A DNA stretch of 5,362 nucleotides, from assembly GCA_937871115.1 (NCBI GenBank), contig CALMXW010000044.1, positions 1 through 5,362 on the forward strand, written 5' to 3'. Within the stretch, counting starts at the first letter, position 1. Every line of letters begins with the position of its first letter. This stretch comes from an uncultured bacterium. GTDB lineage: Bacteria; Patescibacteriota; Minisyncoccia; Phycocordibacterales; CAIJYI01. The position numbers and the translations under genes were made by a program. Below are positions 1 through 5,362 of this stretch, in pieces. Below the pieces are notes generated by a model. That model saw nothing but the letters and a program-made list of their open reading frames with translations, searched no databases and had not been told where the DNA came from.

Positions 1-887
1 TTGGCTTCAGTGAGCTCCTTTGCAATCTGCTCGATTTTCTGACGTTGCTCTACTTCGAGCCAGACACCGCGTATCACGAGCATGCTCATAGCCGTGGCGC
101 CCATAAAGGTGACAAGATTTAAGACAGCACTATTTACATCTTGAGAGTTGAGGAGATTGAAGAACAAAACTCCGACGAGGAAGATGATTCCGAGCTCGGC
201 GAGAAGTGGCTTGATATTCATGAAGTCGTGCCGAATCATGACGTACGCCGTGAATATCACGAAGGGCAGTGTGTAGAGGTGGCTAAAGCGCACGAGTTCG
301 ACATTCTTAAAGATCACATAGCCGAGGAATGCAAAGAGGAATATTAAAACAAGCGTGAGCAAGAACCCGACGAGAAGATATTTCGCCTGCGTCTTCGGCC
401 CGTCGTTTGAGGTGGTGTATTTTCGCACGAGGAGGATGAATCCCCACAGGAAGTTTCCAAAAACAAAGATGCCAAAGAATGGCATCCCCGCGCCTATTAC
501 CGGCAAGCCGTTTTTGTCCAACATAGAGAAAATGTATGGAGAAAAAACCAGCGCCCCGATGACGATTTCCAGAGCAACGACAATCCAAACGTGTGTCTTT
601 CTGAAGATATTGTTCTCCGAGAAGAATGATGAGATAAAAAGGAGGAAGAAAAGTGAGTGGAGAGATGCGAAGAACATTACGAGGCGGACGGTTTGGAGGA
701 AGTATTCAGACCCGACGAGGAAAGCGAGATAGTTTGTAACTGCCCATAGAATTTGGATGCTTACAAAAGCTACAAACAGATGTCGAGAATTGTTTTTCGG
801 TGCATAGAGCGCCACAATGACCGCAAGTGCGACATTGGCAATGATGGCCGTAAGGAAAAGAGGAAATTCAAACGAAACGGTAAGCAT
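1..887 (-). CDS. 7TM-type sensor histidine kinase, N-terminal part (cut by left window edge)
   Basis: An open minus-strand frame starts at the ATG at 887 and runs without a stop off the left edge, giving 295 complete codons. The visible part is almost all membrane. Hydrophobic segments lie near residues 9-29, 38-58, 66-88, 101-121, 134-154, 169-191 and 201-218, which matches a seven-helix N-terminal sensor module. Two more follow at about 229-246 and 254-273. After them comes a charged amphipathic stretch (EVEQRQKIEQIAKELTEA), the usual linker into the dimerisation/phosphoacceptor helices of a kinase. The linker RHDFMNIKPLLAELGI also resembles the RH-x-hhDI-x-P segment of 7TM kinases. The H-box and ATPase domain would lie outside the window, so kinase activity is inferred. 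Another output domain, such as a GGDEF, is possible. The gene lies 46 bp behind the operon but has its own promoter-like sequence. No Shine-Dalgarno is seen. Confidence 0.72.
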   Translation of the reverse strand, partial: MLTVSFEFPLFLTAIIANVALAVIVALYAPKNNSRHLFVAFVSIQILWAVTNYLAFLVGSEYFLQTVRLVMFFASLHSLFFLLFISSFFSENNIFRKTHVWIVVALEIVIGALVFSPYIFSMLDKNGLPVIGAGMPFFGIFVFGNFLWGFILLVRKYTTSNDGPKTQAKYLLVGFLLTLVLIFLFAFLGYVIFKNVELVRFSHLYTLPFVIFTAYVMIRHDFMNIKPLLAELGIIFLVGVLFFNLLNSQDVNSAVLNLVTFMGATAMSMLVIRGVWLEVEQRQKIEQIAKELTEA

Positions 888-898
888 AAAAGTATCTC

Positions 899-928
899 TA
901 TAATATCAAAGAAGAGATATGAGGGCAA
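899..928 (-). promoter_or_regulatory. Candidate sigma70-type promoter of the 7TM sensor kinase
   Basis: Reading the minus strand, TTGCCC (923-928; 4 of 6 to TTGACA) is followed after exactly 17 nt by TATTAT (900-905; 5 of 6 to TATAAT). The -10 carries an upstream TGA, making an extended -10 (TGATATTAT). The ATG is 12 nt beyond the -10 hexamer, so a start site at the normal distance leaves a leader of only about 5-6 nt. It lies in the 46-bp gap between the ligase stop and the kinase start. This is a sequence match only; no transcript evidence is available. Confidence 0.55.
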
Positions 929-933
929 AGAAG

Positions 934-2484
934 CTAGACAGTTCCCCGTTCTACCCAACGATGTTTGCCAGCCGTGTTAAAAAATCTTGGGTTGCTAAAT
1001 TTTACTGGGAAAACGTGTAGGTATGATTTTTGCTGATTGACAGCAGAAAGGTAATCAAACTCTGTTATGTTTTTCCTCATATATTTTGTGAGAATCCTAT
1101 GGATGGTTTCTTTGTGTTTTTTTGTTGGGGTAACTCCCTCTTTTATCTCAACATGGACAGAGAGGCTGCCGTCAAGGTTTCTGTTTTCTTTTTTTGAGAG
1201 GACAAATTTTCCGGTACATATTTTTACCAATGAAGGATCATAGAGGGCATCTTTAATGACTTGAGGAGGAATGTTGATGCTCATGAGAGATACAGCCCCA
1301 TCACTTCGTTCTTCCACGTATACAAACGGTAGCTTCACGATATATTTCTCAAGTTTTTCTTTTTTTGCTTCCGCGAAAATATCTACCCCTGCTTCTTTGA
1401 GTTTCTTTACCATTTCTTCGAAAGCGATTACCCCGCCACGATCTGGGAAGAAATATCGTATAAGAGGTATAGAGGAACCAAATCCAGTAGCAAAAAGATC
1501 ATCTCCTTCTTCTTCAAAATAGACAATGTCTGGGTGGTACTGAGCGAGTGTGGGCATGCTTTTGATATTTGGGAATATTTTAGCAAAAACCTCTTTGTTT
1601 TTATGGGCGAGCTTTCGAATGAGTGTCGTGAGAGCGGTCTCATGCGCCATCCCTCCCATCTCCACGGTACCGTAAATATTTACCATATCAGTGTAGATAT
1701 TTTTTATGCCGGCCTTCTCGGCTACGTGGTCACGGAATATTTCAGTGTAACCCTCTGCCGCGGAGATTATTTTTACAGAATAGTTTTTAAAAGAATCTCC
1801 CGTCTTCTCCATGCCGTCGATAGTATCTTTAAGAAAAGGCGGATACCCTACCAGGATAATCTGATCATAAAATTTCCCCAAGGAAGAAATGGTCTTAAAA
1901 AGAAGATCTTTGTTGGGGCCAACAGGGACAGTTGAAATATCGTATCCTTTTCTCGCAAGTTGGTTGAAATATTTATAGGTTATCATTCCGCCGATCCAGA
2001 TTCCAAGAGCAAAAGAAAGAATTACGAGTGAACTTTTGTTTTTTATGTCGAATTGGTTGAGGAGGAAAAGCTCGCTCACGTATTCGTGTTGGGCGTCGCC
2101 ACTCTCCCCTCGCGGAAAATAAAATGGAGTCCCGGTGGTGCCCGAGGTGGCCGCGATAGTGGTGACGCGAGAGAAGTCGCGATTCGGAAAGAGGTCCGCG
2201 TATTCATATTTACGAAGGTAGACATCTTTGTTCATCTTTGGAAGCTTCGGGAAGTCTTTCACGCTTTTGATGGTGGTCGGGTCTACTTTGTGCTCGCTCA
2301 AAAACTTTTTGTATGCAGGGACATTTTTGGAAACGTACTGAAAAAGTTCGAATGCTTTTTTTTCTCCCTTCTTTACGCGAAGCTCTGCTTTTGTGGTCTT
2401 GAGCTCATGCAAAGTCTTCTCCGCTGATTTTGGCGGAGTGAAGTATTCGTATATTTTCTCGTCTTTCTTCGGTGGTGTTTTCAT
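934..2484 (-). CDS. PaaK-like AMP-forming ligase (phenylacetate-CoA ligase family)
   Basis: This 516-residue protein belongs to the acyl-adenylate-forming ANL superfamily, closest in pattern to phenylacetate-CoA ligase (PaaK)-like proteins. These activate a carboxylate with ATP and usually pass the acyl group to a thiol such as CoA. Visible motifs, in order: an N-terminal PaaK-like stretch with NVPAYKKFL near 54-62; the ATP-binding loop TSGTTGTP at 113-120; SAAEG at 241-245; the A5 motif YGTVE at 271-275; IRYFFPDRGG at 342-351 with the paired Arg and Asp of the A8 hinge; and a C-terminal GKHRW at 506-510, whose Lys507 is in the right place for the catalytic A10 lysine. The family is normally about 430-450 residues, so this one is somewhat long, with a Lys/Glu-rich insertion near 355-382. 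Substrate and acceptor cannot be read from sequence. It is the last gene of the operon, 6 bp after the dehydrogenase stop, and is preceded by ACCCCC rather than a ribosome-binding site. Confidence 0.82.
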   Translation of the reverse strand: MKTPPKKDEKIYEYFTPPKSAEKTLHELKTTKAELRVKKGEKKAFELFQYVSKNVPAYKKFLSEHKVDPTTIKSVKDFPKLPKMNKDVYLRKYEYADLFPNRDFSRVTTIAATSGTTGTPFYFPRGESGDAQHEYVSELFLLNQFDIKNKSSLVILSFALGIWIGGMITYKYFNQLARKGYDISTVPVGPNKDLLFKTISSLGKFYDQIILVGYPPFLKDTIDGMEKTGDSFKNYSVKIISAAEGYTEIFRDHVAEKAGIKNIYTDMVNIYGTVEMGGMAHETALTTLIRKLAHKNKEVFAKIFPNIKSMPTLAQYHPDIVYFEEEGDDLFATGFGSSIPLIRYFFPDRGGVIAFEEMVKKLKEAGVDIFAEAKKEKLEKYIVKLPFVYVEERSDGAVSLMSINIPPQVIKDALYDPSLVKICTGKFVLSKKENRNLDGSLSVHVEIKEGVTPTKKHKETIHRILTKYMRKNITEFDYLSAVNQQKSYLHVFPVKFSNPRFFNTAGKHRWVERGTV

Positions 2485-2490
2485 GGGGGT

Positions 2491-3573
2491 TTAAAGTGGC
2501 GAGAAGATACTTTCAGCCATTTTGTTGGCAATGCGCTCGGGGCGTTCTTTTTCTCTTTTGCTTCTGGAAAAAATTTGAGTAAGAATTTCTGGAATATGCT
2601 TCAGCCGCTCAATGAGCCGTGGCCGATCGAAATTTTTGTGTTGATGTTCGTCTACGACCGCAATCATTCCTCCGCCGTTTGCTATATAGTCTGGTGCATA
2701 TAAGATCCCCCGCTTGAAGAGAATTTCTCCCGCTTCTTCATCGGCGAGCTGGTTGTTTGCCGCACCGCAAACTATTTGTACGTTCAATCGAGGTGCAGTA
2801 TCCGCATTTATTGTCCCACCCAGAGCGCAAGGGATGAAAGCATCGGCGGTGATATCGTAAATTTCTTCCGGCGATACCAAGACGGCATGCGGCAGAAAAG
2901 ATTTCACCCACTCTACGCGCTCGGGATTTATTTCAGAGAAGAAAATTTTTGGAAGTGCAGACTGCTTCTCGGCATTTTCTTTGAGGGCACGAAGAAAATG
3001 CTCGGAGACTTTTCCGGCTCCCTGAAGGAGGAAAGTGCGATTGGCGAGGGAGGTATCTCCAAAAGTTTCGAGAAGGCAAGATTCAAGAGCATTGAAAAGT
3101 CCGATGCCGGTAAATTCAGACAAGTCGCGATCAAGCCCCACGAGGTGTGGCGTGAGAGATTTCAGAATATCAATTTCGTGCTGAGAAAATCCCACGTCCA
3201 TTCCGGTAGTAAACTTTCCGCCCAAGGCATTGATGGTGTCGGCGTAGCTCTGGAGGAGCTCGGGGCTTGCGCTCCCCTCAGAAGAAAAAAGCACGCCCTT
3301 CGCGCCCCCAAAAGGAGATCCGCCGAGAGCGTGTTTGTATGTCATCGCTTGAGAAAGTCGGAGAGCGTCGCGCAGGGCTTCTTCTTCGCTTCCAAAATCC
3401 CAAAATCGTGTCCCACCCGAACCAATACCGCTTTCTTTGCCGAAGCGATGAATGGAAATAAATCCGTGCACCTCCGCATTGTGTATCACCGGAACAACAA
3501 GCTCATGTCCGGCGTATTCGGCATAGTGCTCAAGATCTTTTGGAAGAAGTGGGGAAAAAGCTTCTGGGTTCAT
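2491..3573 (-). CDS. Glu/Leu/Phe/Val dehydrogenase family protein (leucine-dehydrogenase-like)
   Basis: This 360-residue protein is close to the usual 350-370 of leucine, valine and phenylalanine dehydrogenases, which reversibly deaminate an L-amino acid to a 2-oxo acid using NAD+. The N-terminal domain has the substrate region MTYKHALGGSPFGGAKG; Lys80 matches the carboxylate-binding lysine and Lys92 the catalytic lysine. Asp126, in TTGMDVG, matches the conserved active-site aspartate. The nucleotide-binding domain shows GAGKVS at 185-190, acidic Glu214 at the end of the second strand (favouring NAD+ over NADP+), PCALGGTIN near 248-256, CGAANNQL near 269-276 and APDYIANGGG at 293-302. Two family positions differ: GAGKV where GxGNV is usual, and Ala305 where the signature GGxIN normally has Asn. 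The start is fixed by the ATGA overlap with the upstream E1-like gene, which suggests translational coupling; no Shine-Dalgarno is visible. A branched-chain or aromatic substrate is likely but not certain. Confidence 0.88.
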   Translation of the reverse strand: MNPEAFSPLLPKDLEHYAEYAGHELVVPVIHNAEVHGFISIHRFGKESGIGSGGTRFWDFGSEEEALRDALRLSQAMTYKHALGGSPFGGAKGVLFSSEGSASPELLQSYADTINALGGKFTTGMDVGFSQHEIDILKSLTPHLVGLDRDLSEFTGIGLFNALESCLLETFGDTSLANRTFLLQGAGKVSEHFLRALKENAEKQSALPKIFFSEINPERVEWVKSFLPHAVLVSPEEIYDITADAFIPCALGGTINADTAPRLNVQIVCGAANNQLADEEAGEILFKRGILYAPDYIANGGGMIAVVDEHQHKNFDRPRLIERLKHIPEILTQIFSRSKREKERPERIANKMAESIFSPL

Positions 3574-4757
3574 ATTTTGTATTCTTGGGAAAATTCTTTT
3601 GCCGTCTCTTTTCTGCGGTTTGTTTCTTCTTCACTCGTGTGTTCTGGAATACAGAGGGCGTCGAGAGAGAGGGTGATGCGATTGTCATAGACAGGCTCGC
3701 CATTCAGGATCTTCCGAGCAACATACGACATTGCGGCGGCATTCAAGAGAGCAGCATTGCCAAGCTGTGGCCAAGAGACGAGGGTTTTGCCGAGCTCGAG
3801 GAGGGAGCCGCGCATGCGCTCGGTGACATTTTCTGCACCGACATAGCTCGTGATGAGCTTGCCGATTTCAAATTTCTGAAGACCTTTCAGTTTGTCGTAA
3901 TCGACTTCACCGATGCGGCCGTGAAAAGCGGGAATGGTTTGGTCGAGATCATAACGCTCTACATCGATCATGCCATTGTCGCCATTGTCTGTCGCCATGA
4001 TGAGCGGGATTTTTCGCTTTCGGCATTGCTCCCGCGCGAGATACTTGATATGAAAAGCGTCTATTTCTTCTACCATAATATCCAAGCCCTCGAAGAAGTT
4101 TTCTATGTTATCCTCATGCAACCAGTCGTGAATGAATTCTATTTGGGTGTAGGGATTGATAGCGTAGATTTGCCGCCCGATCATTTCGGTCTTTCTCAGG
4201 CCGAGGCACTCGACGCTCGTGACGATGCGGTTGGTATTTGAAAGAGAGAGGATGTCGTTGTCGACGATTTTCATCTTCCGCGCTCCGCCAGAGAGGACGA
4301 TAGCGATAATAATGTTTGATCCGACAGAGAGCCCCGCAAATCCAAAAGTGGAATTGTAAAATTTATCCTGCTCGGCTTCGGTAATGAGGTTTTTATTTCG
4401 TGCGGTGCGAACTTTGTGAAAATCGTTTTCCTCCAAAATGTGAGATACGGAATGATTCCATGGGAAGTATGCCCACACTCCGTGCTCCTCGAGCGGAGCT
4501 TCTTTTTCAAGCTCAGTAATGTAATTTAAAAATTTCTCCTGGAAATCAGGAGAATAGACGATAGATGGATGAGTAATTTGGAATAATTCAAGAAGCTGCT
4601 CTCGGTAGTCGTCGGAAACAGAGAGGATTTGTTTTGATTCGAGAAGCTCGGTGAGCCGCGCTGCGTCTTGAGAATTTGAAAGCCGCAACAATTCAGGCCC
4701 TGAGAAAGCCGATTGGGTGTCGCGCACCTCTGTAAGTAATTGTTTAGCCGAAGCCAT
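3570..4757 (-). CDS. ThiF/MoeB-superfamily E1-like adenylyltransferase, Rv1355c-like, without nitroreductase half
   Basis: This 395-residue protein carries one E1-like domain, whose relatives adenylate a carboxylate with ATP. An N-terminal helical region (about 1-90) leads into VWAYFPWNHSV (about 94-104) and KVRTARNKNLIT, which introduce the E1 fold in the Rv1355c/MoeY-like group. The fold shows glycine loop GFAGLSVGS (139-147), DND (166-168), NTNR with Arg177, Lys189 in GLRKTE, and Asp233 in VEEID. Arg177, Lys189 and Asp233 match the ATP-handling residues of MoeB. MIDVERYDLD (263-272) is also typical of the group. Many relatives continue into an FMN nitroreductase domain; this one stops after the C-terminal helical part. 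It has only three cysteines (184, 245, 369), no CxxC zinc pairs and no obvious transfer cysteine. The frame is open to 4910, but codons beyond 4757 are antisense to a ribosomal L5 remnant, so ATG 4757 is preferred. First gene of the operon, overlapping the dehydrogenase by 4 bp. Confidence 0.85.
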   Translation of the reverse strand: MASAKQLLTEVRDTQSAFSGPELLRLSNSQDAARLTELLESKQILSVSDDYREQLLELFQITHPSIVYSPDFQEKFLNYITELEKEAPLEEHGVWAYFPWNHSVSHILEENDFHKVRTARNKNLITEAEQDKFYNSTFGFAGLSVGSNIIIAIVLSGGARKMKIVDNDILSLSNTNRIVTSVECLGLRKTEMIGRQIYAINPYTQIEFIHDWLHEDNIENFFEGLDIMVEEIDAFHIKYLAREQCRKRKIPLIMATDNGDNGMIDVERYDLDQTIPAFHGRIGEVDYDKLKGLQKFEIGKLITSYVGAENVTERMRGSLLELGKTLVSWPQLGNAALLNAAAMSYVARKILNGEPVYDNRITLSLDALCIPEHTSEEETNRRKETAKEFSQEYKI

Positions 4758-4759
4758 GG
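4754..4759. other. CCATGG palindrome: E1-like start codon and truncation point of the rplE remnant
   Basis: The hexamer CCATGG supplies an ATG on each strand: the E1-like gene starts leftward at 4757, and the first ATG in frame with the L5 remnant starts rightward at 4756. L5 similarity stops within a few codons to its right, and E1-like coding begins immediately to its left. It therefore marks the junction between the two pieces of DNA. No initiation from the plus-strand ATG is implied. Confidence 0.5.
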
Positions 4760-4977
4760 GGAATTTTATAGTATCAAAAGCGTTCGATGGAAGAGGTAAT
4801 ATATCGGTTGGCTTCAATGAGCAATTGGTTTTCCCAGAAATTGATTCTGGAAAAGTTGATGTTCTAAGATCTTTGCAAGTAACTATTGTTACAAATGCAG
4901 GAAATGACAAAAATGCAAAATTGTTACTAGAATCAGTTGGGATGCCATTCGTTAAGGAGAAAGGGGCAACAAGCTAG
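4756..4977 (+). pseudogene. rplE: Ribosomal protein L5 (rplE), C-terminal remnant
   Basis: The plus-strand frame ending at TAG 4977 reads as the C-terminal part of bacterial ribosomal protein L5, a 5S rRNA-binding protein of the large subunit. Diagnostic stretches are SKAFDGRGNISVGF and NEQLVFPEID, then the KVD/VTIVTNA region where L5 has KVD...TIVTTAK, and LLESVGMPF, which matches the L5 ending LL...GMPFRK. About 70 residues remain of the usual 180. The first ~110 residues, including most of the 5S rRNA-binding part, are missing. Upstream codons in this frame are only antisense to the E1-like gene and show no L5 similarity. The spc-operon neighbours expected next (S14, S8) are absent; a short repeat and a toxin-family gene follow instead. 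No ribosome-binding site precedes the ATG at 4756. The codons look intact and unmutated, so the break is recent, the piece is still used as DNA, or the join is an assembly artefact. Confidence 0.82.
4767..4778 (-). promoter_or_regulatory. Candidate extended -10 promoter of the E1-dehydrogenase-ligase operon
   Basis: On the minus strand, TTTGATACTATA ends 9 nt before the E1-like ATG at 4757. It contains the extended -10 TGATACTAT (4768-4776); an overlapping TATAAA (4765-4770) is also possible. No convincing -35 is seen 16-18 nt upstream, which is tolerable for extended -10 promoters. A start at normal spacing would leave about 4 nt of leader. The element matches the one before the kinase gene at 11 of 12 positions and overlaps the FIVSK codons at the broken end of the rplE remnant. 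Confidence 0.4.
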
Positions 4978-5009
4978 TAAAGTCTATAAAGTTATAAAGT
5001 TTATAAGGT
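4978..5009. repeat. Short tandem repeat of TATAAAGT
   Basis: Directly after the rplE remnant stop are a partial unit TAAAGT (4978-4983), TATAAAGT (4985-4992), TATAAAGT (4993-5000) and TATAAGGT (5002-5009), with single-base spacers around the first full and last units. It occupies the first half of the 78-bp gap between the convergent rplE remnant and AbiEii-like gene. Short A/T-rich tandem units like this are mobile or slippage-prone and can mark a recombination edge. No gene or clear terminator is seen in this gap. Confidence 0.6.
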
Positions 5010-5055
5010 TTGTGATGAACTTTACAAGACAAAAAAACTCCTTCCTGACATGGTT

Positions 5056-5362
5056 TTAGTGAGCGTCGAGATAGAGTTGAAGAAGTTTAATAGTTTCTGT
5101 GGCGAGATGATTTTTTACTCGAGGTTTTTGTGCATCGGTGAGTACGTCTCCCATACCGTCAGCTAATATGGTATTTTCTGCATAGTGATGAGGTAATTCT
5201 TGGATAACAGTCGTAATGAGTTCTTTGAGTGATTTTCCTTTTCTTGCCTTGATGATACGTTCATCATATTCATATCCTTGTGCTCTAAAGAAATGAGTGT
5301 CATAGAGGTCTCTGTTATATCGTCTGTCACTGAGAGCAAGAAGTTTATTGCTTACCATAGTT
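5056..5362 (-). CDS. AbiEii/AbiGii-type nucleotidyltransferase toxin, C-terminal part (cut by right window edge)
   Basis: The minus-strand frame ends at TAA 5056 and is open through the right edge, so the ATG at 5358 is probably internal, not the start. About 101 residues are visible. The segment SNKLLALSDRRYNRDLYDTHFF matches the conserved C-terminal motifs of the AbiEii family: a K-x-x-AL helix followed by R-x-x-RDLYD. The rest is mostly helical and ends in a basic/leucine-rich helix (ATETIKLLQLYL). In this family the N-terminal nucleotidyltransferase domain, absent here, does catalysis, and the toxin usually follows an AbiEi-type antitoxin gene. That partner would lie to the right, outside the window. 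Whether this copy is a full toxin-antitoxin pair or a lone nucleotidyltransferase cannot be decided. It is convergent with the rplE remnant. A T-run follows the stop at 5031-5037, but no good hairpin precedes it. Confidence 0.7.
   Translation of the reverse strand, partial: TMVSNKLLALSDRRYNRDLYDTHFFRAQGYEYDERIIKARKGKSLKELITTVIQELPHHYAENTILADGMGDVLTDAQKPRVKNHLATETIKLLQLYLDAH

Noticed and set aside
2776..3690. Plus-strand open frame of 304 codons
   Set aside because: It is antisense to the dehydrogenase, which has clear family motifs. The plus-strand product has no recognisable domain and is rich in Ser, Arg and Lys, as expected from an antisense shadow.
3540..4241. Plus-strand open frame of 233 codons with a hydrophobic N-terminus
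   Set aside because: It lies opposite the conserved core of the E1-like gene and the dehydrogenase start. The signal-like start arises from the antisense of Lys/Glu-rich codons.
3570..4757. A ubiquitin-like conjugation or thiamine/molybdopterin sulfur-carrier system
   Set aside because: No small beta-grasp protein ending in Gly-Gly, no E2-like, JAB or rhodanese gene, and no CxxC zinc pairs in the E1-like protein are visible.
1..4822. Direct repeat TTGGCTTCAGTGAGC (1-15) and TTGGCTTCAATGAGC (4808-4822) as attachment sites
   Set aside because: A 14-of-15 match is about what chance gives in a window this long. The copies lie inside two coding sequences on opposite strands, and the left copy sits at the arbitrary window edge.
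4758..4910. N-terminal extension of the E1-like protein by 51 residues to the ATG at 4910
   Set aside because: The extension is exactly antisense to the rplE remnant, shows no family similarity, and would contain the promoter-like element. The start at 4757 fits better.
4995..5024. Inverted repeat TAAAGTT / AACTTTA as a terminator between the convergent genes
   Set aside because: The 7-bp stem is A/T-rich, has a 16-nt loop and no following T-run on either strand. It is largely a by-product of the tandem repeat.
5031..5055. Rho-independent terminator of the AbiEii-like gene
   Set aside because: There is a 7-nt T-run on the minus strand, but no stable stem directly before it.
5056..5358. The AbiEii-like frame as a complete 100-residue gene starting at 5358
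   Set aside because: The frame stays open past the ATG to the window end, and the conserved C-terminal motifs begin at once, so the beginning is missing.

Overview
The window looks like a bacterial accessory region, probably from a Candidate Phyla Radiation (Patescibacteria, Parcubacteria-like) genome. This placement is an inference. It rests on the 7TM-type sensor kinase, a short AMP-ligase of the type common there, tight gene packing, missing Shine-Dalgarno sequences and a TATAAAGT repeat. No rRNA or taxonomic marker is complete enough to prove it.

Layout from left to right. Positions 1-887 (minus) hold the N-terminal membrane part of a 7TM-type sensor histidine kinase that runs off the left edge. 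Its own promoter lies in the short gap at 888-933. Positions 934-4757 (minus) form a compact three-gene operon, transcribed right to left: a stand-alone E1-like (ThiF/MoeB superfamily, Rv1355c-like) adenylyltransferase, a Leu/Val/Phe/Glu-type amino-acid dehydrogenase, and a PaaK-like AMP-forming ligase. The first two genes overlap by 4 bp (ATGA) and the last two are 6 bp apart. Positions 4756-4977 (plus) hold the C-terminal part of ribosomal protein L5 (rplE), cut off exactly where the E1-like gene begins. Next come a short TATAAAGT tandem repeat and, at 5056-5362 (minus), the C-terminal end of an AbiEii-type nucleotidyltransferase toxin that runs off the right edge.

The three operon enzymes each act on carboxylates or amino acids: adenylation by an E1 fold, oxidative deamination or reductive amination, and acyl-adenylate/thioester formation. 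They could make or modify a small amino-acid-derived molecule. No ubiquitin-like protein, E2, JAB peptidase or sulfur carrier is visible, so a conjugation or cofactor-sulfur role is not supported. I do not recognise the trio as a characterised pathway, and it is the best candidate here for something new.

The operon and the kinase start behind nearly identical extended -10 elements (TTTGATAYTATA) placed 10-11 nt before the ATG. This implies near-leaderless transcripts and possibly shared expression. The operon's element lies inside the L5 remnant, so the operon seems to have taken its promoter at, or created it by, a recombination junction. A chimeric assembly at that point must be excluded.
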